64,000 nucleotides of DNA from NCBI GenBank assembly GCA_964515055.1, contig CAZEUG010000005.1, positions 26,148 through 90,147 on the forward strand, given 5' to 3'. Positions 7,255 to 15,743 of this stretch are shown here, in pieces. Numbering within the stretch: the first letter of the stretch is position 1; each line of letters begins with the position of its first letter. The notes beneath the pieces were generated by a model that did no database searches, was not told the origin of the DNA, and saw only the letters and a program-made list of their open reading frames with translations. Origin of the DNA: QAMX01 sp964515055 (GTDB lineage: Bacteria; Bacillota; Clostridia; Oscillospirales; QAMX01). The position numbers and the translations under genes were made by a program.

Positions 7255-10200
7255 GTGTATTTGAAATCGCTGGAGCTGTATGGCTTCAAATCTTTTCCGG
7301 ATCGGGTCAAAATTGATTTTGGCTCCGGGTCAACCGGGATTGTTGGTCCAAACGGCAGCGGGAAATCGAATATTTCTGATGCAATTCGCTGGGTTCTTGG
7401 GGAACAGTCCTCCAAAATGCTGCGGGGCAACAAAACGGAAGACGTTGTGTTCAGCGGCACGGAAAAGAGAAAACCACTGGGCATGGCTGAGGTTTCGCTG
7501 GTCTTTGACAATACGGCGCATTTTCTCAAAAGCGACGCGGACGAGGTCACCATTACCCGTCGGTATTACCTCTCCGGAGAAAGCGAATATCGAATCAATA
7601 AAAAACAGGTTCGCCTCAAAGACGTCCGGGAATTATTCATGGACACCGGCCTTGGGCGGGACGGCTATTCCGTCATTGGTCAGGGCAAGATCGACGAGAT
7701 TCTGTCGCAGAAAAGCGAAGACAGACGTGAAATTTTCGAAGAGGCTGCTGGTATTTCAAAATATCGGGTTCGCAAGGAAGAAGCGGAACGCAAGTTGACG
7801 AACGCGGCAGACAATCTGACGCGTCTGGTGGATATTATTTCGGAGCTGGAAGTCCAGATTGTCCCGCTGGAAAAAAAGGCTGCCCGTGCTGCAACCTATT
7901 TGCTGCTCCATGACGAGCTACGTGACCTGGAGACCGATATCTGGTCTGAACGTCTGGAAGAACTGAAAACGCAGATGACCAAAGCGTCTGGCAACTTGAA
8001 AATCTGTGAAACCATGCTGGCCGAATCCAGAATCTCGCTGGAACGTTTTTATCAGGAAGCAGAAGCAGCGACGGAAGCCGTTGCCGAAGGAAACAGCAAG
8101 GCAGAGATGCTTCGCCAGACCCTGCGGGAACAGGAGGCAACGCTCTCTGAGCTGGATGCAGCGGCGGCAGCTGCCGGAGCCAATGCCCAGCACCTTGAAT
8201 TGCAGAAAACTCGTTTGAGCAGAGAATTGACGGAAAAGGAAAGCGCCGGCGAGCAGTACAGACAGCAGCTGCAAAAGAATCTGGACGATCTGGCGCAGCT
8301 CGAACAACAGAAAAAGTCTTGCGAAGACCGTTTGAATCAGCTCTATGCACAGAGCGAAACGCTGGCACGTGAAATGGGAGACTCTGCCCGGCAGCTGGAG
8401 GGTCTACGCGCCGAAGAAGCCATCCTCCGTATGGACATCGAAGAGACCAAAAACGACCTGTCCGCGGTTCAGACGCTTTCCCATGAGTTGGAAACGAGAC
8501 AGTCGGAGGAAGCAGATGGATTGGCAACGGCGCAGTCGGAGCTGGAAGCGGAACAGGCGACAGCTACCAACGTTGCAGCACATCGCGCCAAGCAGCAGGA
8601 AAATGTGGACGAGCTGCGCAATGCATGGAATGGCTACCAGCTGCTGATTAAACGCCGTGAAACCGTGTCGAAGGAAGCCAATGACGAAAAGCTGCGATTG
8701 ACCATGGAAGTCAGCAACCTGACCTCCAGACACAAAATGCTCTCTGATCTTCAGCGCGATTATGAAGGATATTCCAAAGCTGTCAAAACACTGATGCAGC
8801 TGCACGGTCGAGGGACGATGCCCGGCATCTGCGGGACGGTTGGTGAATTGATTCGGGTGAATCCGGAACATACGCTCGCGATTGAAACGGCTTTGGGCGG
8901 CGCATTGCAGAATGTGGTAACACGAACGGAAGAAGATGCAAAAGCAGCCATTGAGTACCTGAAACGAAGCGATGCCGGCCGGGCGACTTTTTTGCCAGTT
9001 AGCGCGATTCACGGCAACGTTTTGCAGGAGAATGGCCTATCCGCTGAATCGGGCTTTGTTGGGATTGCAGTCGAACTCTGCACGTTTGAACCAACCTATA
9101 CTGGCATATTCCATTCGCTGCTTGGCCGAACGGCTGTCTTTGACAGCTTGGATTCCGCTGTCCGCACCGCGAAAAAACGCGGACACCGATTCCGGATTGT
9201 GACCTTGGACGGACAGGTCATCAACGCAGGCGGCTCCATGACCGGCGGCAGCGCGGGCCGCAACACCGGGATTCTTTCCCGCGCCAATGACATTCAAAAA
9301 CTGGAGGAAAACCTCCGAACCCTGACAGAACAGAAAAAACAGGCTGAAAAACGTGTGGAAGAAGCGGAACGCCAGCTGAAAGAGGTTCGTTACCAGTTGA
9401 CGTCTGCGGAGGATGAAATTCGTTCAGCGGAGGATCAGCTGCTTTCGCTGAATCTGGCTGTTCAGCAGCAGGAAAAGCTGATTCTGTCCAGTCGGGAAAA
9501 AGTGGAAACCCTATCCAAAAACCGTGACCGCACCAGAGAGCGTGTAGAGGAACTGGAGCGCCAGGCCGTAGAGCTACAGAACCGAATCCACGAGCTGACG
9601 ACTCAAATGGATGCGCTGCAGGGAAAGACGCAGGCTCTGTCCGGTCAACAGTCAGATACGGAGCAGCAGCGAAGCACGCTCTCAGAAAACATTACAGATC
9701 AACGTGTCCAGCTGGCATCCCTGACAACGCAAACCGATCATCTCCGTGAAACGGTGGATGCTGTGAAAAAGCAAATTGCAGATGCGCAGATGGCCGGTCG
9801 GGATGTTCGGAGTGAAATGGAAAAAATCGCCGATGATCTTCGACGCCTGGAAGAAGAACAGACGGTTCGGACAGTCAGACAAGCCGAGTGCCGGAACGCC
9901 ATCCAAACGCTTGAGGCAGACGTGGAACGTCTGCAAAAGCAGAGAATGGCTGATGAAGCTCGGAAAACCGAGTCGGATGCCAATGCCCGAACAGTTTCGG
10001 AACGCGTCATCCAGATGGAACGTGAATATACCCGCCTTGAAGCCATTGTCAATGACGGAGAGCAGGAACGCAAACGCATCTCTGATCAGATGTGGGAGCA
10101 ATATGAACTGACACCGGGAGAAGCGGCGTCACGTGCAAAACCGGTGGAAAACCGCGCACAGGTTCAGCGCCGCATCGCGGAGCTGAAATCCAAAAAACGT

Positions 10201-10836
10201 GCGCTTGGCGATGTGGATACCGGAGCCATTGACGAGCTGAAGCAATTAAAAGAACGGTATGCATATCTGACGGCACAACAGGCTGATCTTGCAAAATCAA
10301 CGCAGGAACTCACAGACCTGATTGATGGCATCACGAATGAAATGAAAACACTGTTCGAAACGACCTTTGACGAGGTCAGTGATTCATTTGGAACGGTGTT
10401 CCGTGAAATTTTCGGCGGAGGCCGCGCGGAACTCGTGCTTGCAGACCGCAGCGATGTGTTAAACTGCGGCATCGAGATCCACGTACAACCGCCCGGAAAA
10501 AGCCTGAAAATTCTGAGTCTGCTTTCCGGTGGCGAAAAAGCACTGGTTGCCATTGCACTGTATTTTTCAATTTTGCGTATTCGACCGGCACCGTTTTGTG
10601 TATTGGATGAAATTGATGCAGCTCTGGATGAAAAGAATGTCGCTCGCTTTGCGGCATATCTGAGCCGATTCGCAGAGAAAACACAGTTCATTCTGATTAC
10701 GCACCGGCGCGGAACCATGGAAATCGCTGACCGCATCTATGGCATTACGATGCAGGAACAGGGGATTTCCAAGGTGATTCCGCTTGATATGGCCGAAGTC
10801 GAAAAACGCTTCATAAAACAAACGGAAGGAGCTTAA
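7255..10836 (+). CDS. smc: Chromosome segregation protein SMC
   Basis: ATPase of the bacterial condensin complex (with ScpA/ScpB), compacting and segregating the chromosome. The 1193-residue product has the full SMC architecture: N-terminal head with Walker A GPNGSGKSN at residues 31-39, a long coiled coil, a hinge at about residues 510-670 (GICGTVGELI to GGSMTGG), a return coiled coil, and a C-terminal head with signature LLSGGEKALVAIAL and Walker B FCVLDEIDAALD. I chose the GTG at 7255 because SMC proteins begin MYLKSLELYGFKSF; the frame remains open upstream but is not conserved-looking. A GGGTGG lies about 11 bases upstream. ftsY follows 2 bases after the stop. Confidence 0.97.
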   Translation: MYLKSLELYGFKSFPDRVKIDFGSGSTGIVGPNGSGKSNISDAIRWVLGEQSSKMLRGNKTEDVVFSGTEKRKPLGMAEVSLVFDNTAHFLKSDADEVTITRRYYLSGESEYRINKKQVRLKDVRELFMDTGLGRDGYSVIGQGKIDEILSQKSEDRREIFEEAAGISKYRVRKEEAERKLTNAADNLTRLVDIISELEVQIVPLEKKAARAATYLLLHDELRDLETDIWSERLEELKTQMTKASGNLKICETMLAESRISLERFYQEAEAATEAVAEGNSKAEMLRQTLREQEATLSELDAAAAAAGANAQHLELQKTRLSRELTEKESAGEQYRQQLQKNLDDLAQLEQQKKSCEDRLNQLYAQSETLAREMGDSARQLEGLRAEEAILRMDIEETKNDLSAVQTLSHELETRQSEEADGLATAQSELEAEQATATNVAAHRAKQQENVDELRNAWNGYQLLIKRRETVSKEANDEKLRLTMEVSNLTSRHKMLSDLQRDYEGYSKAVKTLMQLHGRGTMPGICGTVGELIRVNPEHTLAIETALGGALQNVVTRTEEDAKAAIEYLKRSDAGRATFLPVSAIHGNVLQENGLSAESGFVGIAVELCTFEPTYTGIFHSLLGRTAVFDSLDSAVRTAKKRGHRFRIVTLDGQVINAGGSMTGGSAGRNTGILSRANDIQKLEENLRTLTEQKKQAEKRVEEAERQLKEVRYQLTSAEDEIRSAEDQLLSLNLAVQQQEKLILSSREKVETLSKNRDRTRERVEELERQAVELQNRIHELTTQMDALQGKTQALSGQQSDTEQQRSTLSENITDQRVQLASLTTQTDHLRETVDAVKKQIADAQMAGRDVRSEMEKIADDLRRLEEEQTVRTVRQAECRNAIQTLEADVERLQKQRMADEARKTESDANARTVSERVIQMEREYTRLEAIVNDGEQERKRISDQMWEQYELTPGEAASRAKPVENRAQVQRRIAELKSKKRALGDVDTGAIDELKQLKERYAYLTAQQADLAKSTQELTDLIDGITNEMKTLFETTFDEVSDSFGTVFREIFGGGRAELVLADRSDVLNCGIEIHVQPPGKSLKILSLLSGGEKALVAIALYFSILRIRPAPFCVLDEIDAALDEKNVARFAAYLSRFAEKTQFILITHRRGTMEIADRIYGITMQEQGISKVIPLDMAEVEKRFIKQTEGA

Positions 10837-10838
10837 TC

Positions 10839-11741
10839 ATGGGTTTCTTTGAAAAAATCAAGCAGGGACTGAAAAAAACAAAAGACAACATCGGCGCCAT
10901 GCTGTCCGGAATTTTCTCCGGCCGCAAAGTCGATGAAGCGCTGATGGAAGAGCTGGAGGAAGTCCTCATTCTGGCCGATCTCGGCGTGGAATGCACAGAA
11001 CGCGTCATGACAGATCTGCGGGAACGGATCCGCAGCAAGAAAATCGAAGCATCAGAAGATGTTCGAAATGAGCTGCGTGAAATCCTGAAGGAAATTCTGA
11101 AGGACTCCGGCGGGTCGCTGCGACTAACCACCAAGCCCTCTATTATCCTGGTCATCGGCGTGAACGGCGTCGGTAAAACAACGACAATTGGCAAAATCGC
11201 CGGTAACCTGACCGCCGAAGGCAGGAACGTTTTGCTGGCGGCGGGCGATACCTTCCGCGCTGCGGCGGCTGAACAGCTGACCATTTGGTCTCAGCGCGCA
11301 GGCGCATCCATCATTTCACGCGGAGAAGGCGCTGACCCGGCTTCCGTTATTTTTGACGCCATTCAGGCCGGCAAAGCACGCGGCACCGATGTGATTATCT
11401 GCGATACCGCCGGACGTCTGCACAATAAATCCAATCTGATGAATGAGCTGGCCAAGATTGACCGGATTATCAATCGGGAGCTGCCCGATGCCGATAAAGA
11501 GGTTCTGCTTGTTATTGATGCAACGACCGGACAAAACGGCCTGATGCAGGCGAATGAATTCCGGAATGTCGCCGGTGTGACCGGTCTGGTACTGACCAAG
11601 CTGGACGGAACGGCAAAGGGTGGAATTGCAGTCGCCATTGCCGCCTCCTGCGGTCTGCCGATTCGATATGTCGGCGTGGGTGAACAGATGGATGATCTGA
11701 TGCCGTTCCAGGCCGATCAGTTTGTCGATGCTTTGATTTAG
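10839..11741 (+). CDS. ftsY: Signal recognition particle receptor FtsY
   Basis: GTPase that docks the SRP-ribosome complex at the membrane for co-translational insertion. The 300-residue product has a short N-domain and an NG GTPase: GVNGVGKTTTIGK (G1, about residue 107), GDTFRAAA (G2), DTAGRLHN (G3, about 187) and TKLDGTAKGG (G4, about 250). The acidic A-domain of E. coli FtsY is absent, as is usual in Firmicutes. A GGAGC precedes the ATG. It is coupled to smc (2 bases apart), the usual Firmicute arrangement, though normally with rnc upstream. Confidence 0.97.
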   Translation: MGFFEKIKQGLKKTKDNIGAMLSGIFSGRKVDEALMEELEEVLILADLGVECTERVMTDLRERIRSKKIEASEDVRNELREILKEILKDSGGSLRLTTKPSIILVIGVNGVGKTTTIGKIAGNLTAEGRNVLLAAGDTFRAAAAEQLTIWSQRAGASIISRGEGADPASVIFDAIQAGKARGTDVIICDTAGRLHNKSNLMNELAKIDRIINRELPDADKEVLLVIDATTGQNGLMQANEFRNVAGVTGLVLTKLDGTAKGGIAVAIAASCGLPIRYVGVGEQMDDLMPFQADQFVDALI

Positions 11742-11751
11742 GAGGAAACGT

Positions 11752-12465
11752 ATGCGATTCGAAAACAGACGTGCGGATGAAGCGCGCCCGCTGCACTTCA
11801 CCGTGGGATATTGTGAATATCCGGCCGGCAGTGTTTTGATCGAAACAGGGAAGACACGGGTTCTGTGCAACGCGACCGTTGAAGAACGGGTGCCGCCCTA
11901 TCTGATGAATACAGGGAAAGGCTGGGTAACAGCAGAGTATTCAATGCTGCCCGCTGCGACCAGGGAACGTACACGCCGCGATGTGCAGAACCTCAAGCTG
12001 TCTCCGCGGTCGGCCGAAATTCAACGCCTGATTGGGCGCTCCCTGCGCAGCGTCACAGACCTGCACGCGATCGACGGATTGACGATCACGGTGGACTGCG
12101 ATGTGCTTCAGGCGGACGGCGGAACGCGTACCGCAGCCATTACCGGCGGTTACCTTGCGCTGTGGCTGGCCTGCCAGTCTTTGCAAAAGGAAGGACGCTT
12201 GACGACGAACCCGCTGCGGGCTGAGGTGGCCGCCGTCTCTGCCGGTGTTGTGGACGGACAGGTGCTGCTTGATTTGGATTATTCCGAAGACAGCCGTGCG
12301 GAAGCGGATTTCAATATGATCATGACATCGTCCGGTGAGATCATTGAGCTGCAGGGGACGGGTGAGGCGCGCCCGTTCAGCCGGGATGAGCTAAACCAGA
12401 TGCTGACACTCGGCGAGCGAGCCATTGCGGATATGTGCAGAGTCAGGCGGGCATACATGTGCTGA
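11752..12465 (+). CDS. rph: Ribonuclease PH
   Basis: Phosphorolytic 3'-5' exoribonuclease that trims tRNA 3' ends. The 237-residue product covers the whole family, with NRRADEARPLHF at the N-terminus, the RNA-binding arginines in EYSMLPAATRERTRRD (about residues 63-78) and the phosphate-binding DGGTRTAAITGGY (about 121-133). AGGAGGAAACGT precedes the ATG. The stop overlaps the rdgB start, a common Firmicute pairing. Confidence 0.97.
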   Translation: MRFENRRADEARPLHFTVGYCEYPAGSVLIETGKTRVLCNATVEERVPPYLMNTGKGWVTAEYSMLPAATRERTRRDVQNLKLSPRSAEIQRLIGRSLRSVTDLHAIDGLTITVDCDVLQADGGTRTAAITGGYLALWLACQSLQKEGRLTTNPLRAEVAAVSAGVVDGQVLLDLDYSEDSRAEADFNMIMTSSGEIIELQGTGEARPFSRDELNQMLTLGERAIADMCRVRRAYMC

Positions 12466-13055
12466 AGCGTGTACTGGCCGCAACCAATAACCCCGGAAAG
12501 CTGACAGAGTTTCGCGCCATTCTGGAACCGCTGGGTTTTTTGGTTTGCTCCATGAAGGAAGCAGGAGTCTGTTCAGAACCGGAGGAGACCGGTAAGACGT
12601 TTGAAGAAAATGCGCGAATCAAGGCGTGTGCCGCGGCCAAAGCGGCTGGTTGTCTGGCACTGGCAGATGATTCCGGCCTGTGTGTGGATGCGCTGGACGG
12701 CGCACCGGGAATCTATACTGCACGCTTCGGCGGGGATGTGCCGCAAAACGAGAAAAACGCCCTGCTGCTGAAACAGCTGGAAAACGTTCCGGCCGAAAAA
12801 AGATCGGCTCGTTTCGTTTCAGCCGTCTGTCTTGCAAAACCGGATGGCTCCTGCACCGAGGCACAGGGCATCTGCGAAGGCTGGATTCTGACAGAACCAC
12901 ATGGAACGAGCGGGTTTGGCTATGATCCGATTTTTGCAGATCGGCAGGGTCGCTCGTTTGGGGAACTGCCATCGGAAGAAAAAAACCGGATTTCTCACCG
13001 CGCACAGGCCATGGCCGCACTGGCCGCTAAATTGACATCCCAAAGGGAGGAATAA
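12459..13055 (+). CDS. rdgB: XTP/dITP pyrophosphatase (RdgB/HAM1 family)
   Basis: House-cleaning enzyme hydrolysing ITP, dITP and XTP to monophosphates, keeping deaminated purines out of nucleic acids. The 198-residue product shows ATNNPGKLTEF at the N-terminus, the FEENARIKA helix, ADDSGLCVDALDGAPGIYTARF (metal site) and GTSGFGYDPIF, then SHRAQAM at the end. I chose the GTG at 12459, 8 bases after AGGCGG and overlapping rph by 7 bases; a GTG at 12435 would extend it by eight residues without a binding site. Confidence 0.95.
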   Translation: MLKRVLAATNNPGKLTEFRAILEPLGFLVCSMKEAGVCSEPEETGKTFEENARIKACAAAKAAGCLALADDSGLCVDALDGAPGIYTARFGGDVPQNEKNALLLKQLENVPAEKRSARFVSAVCLAKPDGSCTEAQGICEGWILTEPHGTSGFGYDPIFADRQGRSFGELPSEEKNRISHRAQAMAALAAKLTSQREE

Positions 13056-13058
13056 CAG

Positions 13059-13352
13059 ATGTTGACAAGTAAACAAAGAGCGTTTCTGCGTTCGAAAGCC
13101 AATACATTGTCCCCGCTGACACAAATCGGAAAAGAAGGCGTGTCGCGTCAGTTGATTTCGCAGATTGACGGAGCACTTCGATCCCATGAGCTGATTAAAC
13201 TGCACGTTCTGGAAAACAGCGGTCTGCAGGCACGGGAAGCCTGTGATGAACTCTGCGCAGCAGTCCATGCGGAGGGTGTCCAGTGCATCGGCCGAAAAAT
13301 TGTAATTTACCGCAGAAATCCGGAAAAACCGATTTACGAACTGCCGGTCTGA
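13059..13352 (+). CDS. yhbY: YhbY-family RNA-binding protein (CRM domain)
   Basis: A 97-residue single CRM-domain protein of the CRS1-YhbY family, which associates with pre-50S ribosomal particles. Visible marks are the N-terminal LTSKQRAFLRSKAN, the Q-I-GKEG loop at about residues 22-28, and the RKIVIYRRNP strand near the C-terminus. AGGGAGGAATAACAG gives a strong ribosome binding site. It lies 3 bases after rdgB and its stop overlaps the nadD start by one base. The yhbY-nadD order is standard in Firmicutes. Confidence 0.93.
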   Translation: MLTSKQRAFLRSKANTLSPLTQIGKEGVSRQLISQIDGALRSHELIKLHVLENSGLQAREACDELCAAVHAEGVQCIGRKIVIYRRNPEKPIYELPV

Positions 13353-14017
13353 TGAAAAAGAACGAACAAATTGGCGTGCTTGGCGGAACCTTCAATCCGC
13401 CGCACATGGGCCATGTCCACTTGGCCATTCAGGCGGCCGATGAGCTGGCGCTGGATCGCGTGCTTTTAATCCCGGATGCTCTTCCGCCGCATAAAGAAAC
13501 AGCAGACGGAACGCCGGATGCGTGGACGCGGCTGAAAATGGTCCAGCTGGCCGCGCAGGCGGATCCGCGCCTTCAGGCGGATGACTGCGAAATACGTCGC
13601 GGCGGAAAGAGCTATACATTCGATACACTGACGGAATTGACCAGACGCTTTCCGGATGCCGATCTGACATTCCTTTGCGGAACGGATATGTTCTTGACGC
13701 TCGATCGATGGTATCGAGCAGCCGATCTTTTCCGACTGGCTCGGTTTGCGGTGGCTGCCCGCAATTCGGGGGAGGAAGCTGCGTTGCTTTGCAAACAGCA
13801 GGAATTGAAAACCTGTTTTCAGGCGGATACGGTTCTGCTGCACGGAAACATTCTGCCAATTTCCTCCACAGAAGTTCGAAATCAGCTGAAACAGGGGGAT
13901 ATTTCGCAGCTGGATCCGATCGTTGCGGACTATATTACACAAAACAATCTGTTTCTTTTTCAATCGGAACAACGGGAAAACGGCAACTTTACCGGAAAAA
14001 CGTCACAGAATATTTGA
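13352..14017 (+). CDS. nadD: Nicotinate-nucleotide adenylyltransferase
   Basis: Adenylylates nicotinate mononucleotide to deamido-NAD, the central step of NAD synthesis. The 221-residue product has the nucleotidyltransferase motifs GGTFNPPHMGHVHLA (about residues 11-25), PDALPPHKE, and the C-terminal ISSTEVRNQL (about 183). The ATG at 13352 shares its A with the yhbY TGA (TGATG), showing translational coupling. Many relatives have yqeK (HD-domain Ap4A hydrolase) immediately downstream; here the next gene is an LCP protein with its own promoter, so yqeK is missing from this place. Confidence 0.96.
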   Translation: MKKNEQIGVLGGTFNPPHMGHVHLAIQAADELALDRVLLIPDALPPHKETADGTPDAWTRLKMVQLAAQADPRLQADDCEIRRGGKSYTFDTLTELTRRFPDADLTFLCGTDMFLTLDRWYRAADLFRLARFAVAARNSGEEAALLCKQQELKTCFQADTVLLHGNILPISSTEVRNQLKQGDISQLDPIVADYITQNNLFLFQSEQRENGNFTGKTSQNI

Positions 14018-14027
14018 AACTTTCCTA

Positions 14028-14056
14028 TTGACAAGTCCGCCAAACCGTTGTATCAT
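14028..14056 (+). promoter_or_regulatory. Sigma-A promoter for LCP protein-rsfS-leuS
   Basis: Perfect -35 TTGACA (14028-14033), 17-bp spacer, -10 TATCAT (14051-14056), 11 bases after the nadD stop. Confidence 0.85.
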
Positions 14057-14139
14057 ATAGTTGTTTTATTGGGACTGTGCGGGAATCGGCGCAATGCAAC
14101 CGTTTCCGGACAGTGTTGTTTCTAAAGGAAGTGAATCCA

Positions 14140-15207
14140 TTGTCTACTCAGGAAAAAACAGGGGGCAGTCTGATGAAACGCCTCCTGATCGGAATAATTG
14201 TGATTGCGTTGATTGCGCTGGCTGCGGTTGCTGGTGCAAAATTTTTGGAGCAGTCGACCAGTGTACCGCCAGAAACGGAAGCCCCGAGTACACTGCCGCG
14301 CCCGGTGCAGAGTGAAACGGATGCATCCGGCAACCCGATCACTGATAACAGCGGGAATTCGGTCACGACGTCCTCTGACGATGCAACCAATCCTGACCAG
14401 CCGCCGCAGCTCTCCAAAAGGGAAGGTGTATATACCTTCCTGGTGGTCGGACTGGATCAATCCCAGAAGCTGTCGGACGTGATCATTTTGGTGACGTTTG
14501 ATACGCAGGCCAATGCTTTGAATTGCCTGAGCATCCCACGTGACACCTACTCGCAGGCCAATAACCGGAGCTCCGGGTTGAAGCATATCAACCTGGCATA
14601 TGGCCATGGCGGCATTGATCAGTTGAAGAACGAACTGTTCCATCTGGTCGGATACCAGGTCGACCGCCACGTTATCGTTAATATGAATGCCTTCGTCAAA
14701 ATCATCAACTATATTGGCGGCGTCAATTTCTACGTTCCGCAGAACATGAATTACGATGACCCGACCCAGAACCTGCATATTCATCTGACAAAAGGTCAAC
14801 AGATTCTTTCGGGAAACGACGCGCTGAAGCTGATGCGCTTCCGTGGTTATGCATCTGCGGATATCGGCCGAATCAGCGTCCGACATGATTTCCTGAAAAC
14901 CGTTGCAGAACAGCTGCTGTCATCGAAGAGCGTCTCCAGAGCGATTGAAATCGCCGGAACCGTCTATGATAATGTTGAAACGGATATGGCTTTGGATGAT
15001 CTGACCTGGTTTGCAAAGGAAGCGATCGAACTGGAGGGCTCCGGCATCTCGTTCTATACGCTGCCCGGTGGTCCGGCCAAGGATTCCGGTATGTGGATTC
15101 CGTATCCGCAGGCATCGCTGGAGCTGATTAACACGTACATGAACCCGTATAATCAGGATATCCTGCACCTGGAAATGGTTTCACGTTCTGAAAACAGCGG
15201 AAAATAA
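14140..15207 (+). CDS. LytR-CpsA-Psr (LCP) family cell-wall ligase
   Basis: LCP proteins transfer teichoic acid or polysaccharide chains from undecaprenyl pyrophosphate to peptidoglycan outside the cell. The 355-residue product has a short cytoplasmic tail, one membrane helix (about residues 14-33), a Ser/Thr/Pro-rich linker and then the LCP domain: FLVVGLDQ, SDVIILVTF, LSIPRDTY, INLAYGHGG, and the lipid-binding arginine region LRFRGYASADIGRISVRHDF, about residues 230-250. I chose TTG at 14140, 6 bases after AAAGGAAGTG; ATG at 14173 with GGGGG upstream is a fair alternative. It would act with the TagO/WecB products encoded nearby on the other strand. Confidence 0.93.
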   Translation: MSTQEKTGGSLMKRLLIGIIVIALIALAAVAGAKFLEQSTSVPPETEAPSTLPRPVQSETDASGNPITDNSGNSVTTSSDDATNPDQPPQLSKREGVYTFLVVGLDQSQKLSDVIILVTFDTQANALNCLSIPRDTYSQANNRSSGLKHINLAYGHGGIDQLKNELFHLVGYQVDRHVIVNMNAFVKIINYIGGVNFYVPQNMNYDDPTQNLHIHLTKGQQILSGNDALKLMRFRGYASADIGRISVRHDFLKTVAEQLLSSKSVSRAIEIAGTVYDNVETDMALDDLTWFAKEAIELEGSGISFYTLPGGPAKDSGMWIPYPQASLELINTYMNPYNQDILHLEMVSRSENSGK

Positions 15208-15221
15208 AAGGAGCGAATATA

Positions 15222-15623
15222 ATGACAACAAAAGAACTGACAAAAACCGCACTGAATGCGCTTCTGGATCGAAAAGCCTCTGATATTGTTCTGCTCCGCG
15301 TCACGAAACAGACGACTCTGGCGGATTATTATGTGATTTGCACAGGGACTTCCAACACGCAACTTCGCGCCATTGCCGATGCTGTGGACGAGTCCATGTC
15401 GAAGAAATACGGTCTTGAACCAAAGAGCATTGAGGGCTATCGCTCGGCCAGCTGGATTCTGCTGGATTATGGCAGCGTGATTGTGCACGCCTTCAAAAAT
15501 GACACGCGCCAGTTCTATGATCTGGAACGCCTCTGGAGCGACTCGGAAAAACTGGATGTTCAGGAATTTCTAACCTCTAATGACGGGGACGGCGAGGAAA
15601 CGGATGCGCTCTCAGCCAATTGA
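15222..15623 (+). CDS. rsfS: Ribosome silencing factor RsfS (Iojap family)
   Basis: Binds L14 on the 50S subunit and blocks 70S assembly during starvation. The 133-residue product has the family pattern: KASDIVLLRV, ADYYVICTGTSNTQLRAIADAV (about residues 36-57) and WILLDYGSVIVHAF followed by YDLERLW (about 90-110). The acidic C-terminal tail (DGDGEETD) extends past the core. AAAGGAGCG precedes the ATG. It lies 14 bases after the LCP gene, matching the common nadD-yqeK-LCP-rsfS-leuS order. Confidence 0.95.
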   Translation: MTTKELTKTALNALLDRKASDIVLLRVTKQTTLADYYVICTGTSNTQLRAIADAVDESMSKKYGLEPKSIEGYRSASWILLDYGSVIVHAFKNDTRQFYDLERLWSDSEKLDVQEFLTSNDGDGEETDALSAN

Positions 15624-15647
15624 CGAAAAGGCATAAATCAAAACAAG

Positions 15648-15682
15648 AACCCGATTTGCAAAGCAGAATGTCAAACGGGTTC
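15648..15682 (+). other. Hairpin between rsfS and leuS
   Basis: GAACCCG (15648-15654) pairs with CGGGTTC (15676-15682), with flanking partial pairing. No run of T follows, so it is not a classic intrinsic terminator. It may be an RNA processing or stability element. I found no T-box signature in the gap. Confidence 0.4.
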
Positions 15683-15707
15683 CATATAGATATATAGAAA
15701 GGATGTG

Positions 15708-15738
15708 TCCGTCGGCGAGACTGGAAGCGCCGGACGGA
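15708..15738 (+). promoter_or_regulatory. leuS: Stem-loop immediately before leuS that includes the binding site
   Basis: TCCGTCGGCG (15708-15717) pairs with CGCCGGACGGA (15728-15738) except for one bulged base, around a 10-base loop. The likely ribosome binding site GGACGGAAG (15732-15740) is partly inside the 3' arm, so the stem could reduce leuS initiation. Confidence 0.5.
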
Positions 15739-15743
15739 AGTGT

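Noticed and set aside
15624..15743. T-box leader for leuS
   Set aside because: Two hairpins are present, but there is no T-box TGGNACCGCG-type sequence, specifier loop or adjoining terminator.
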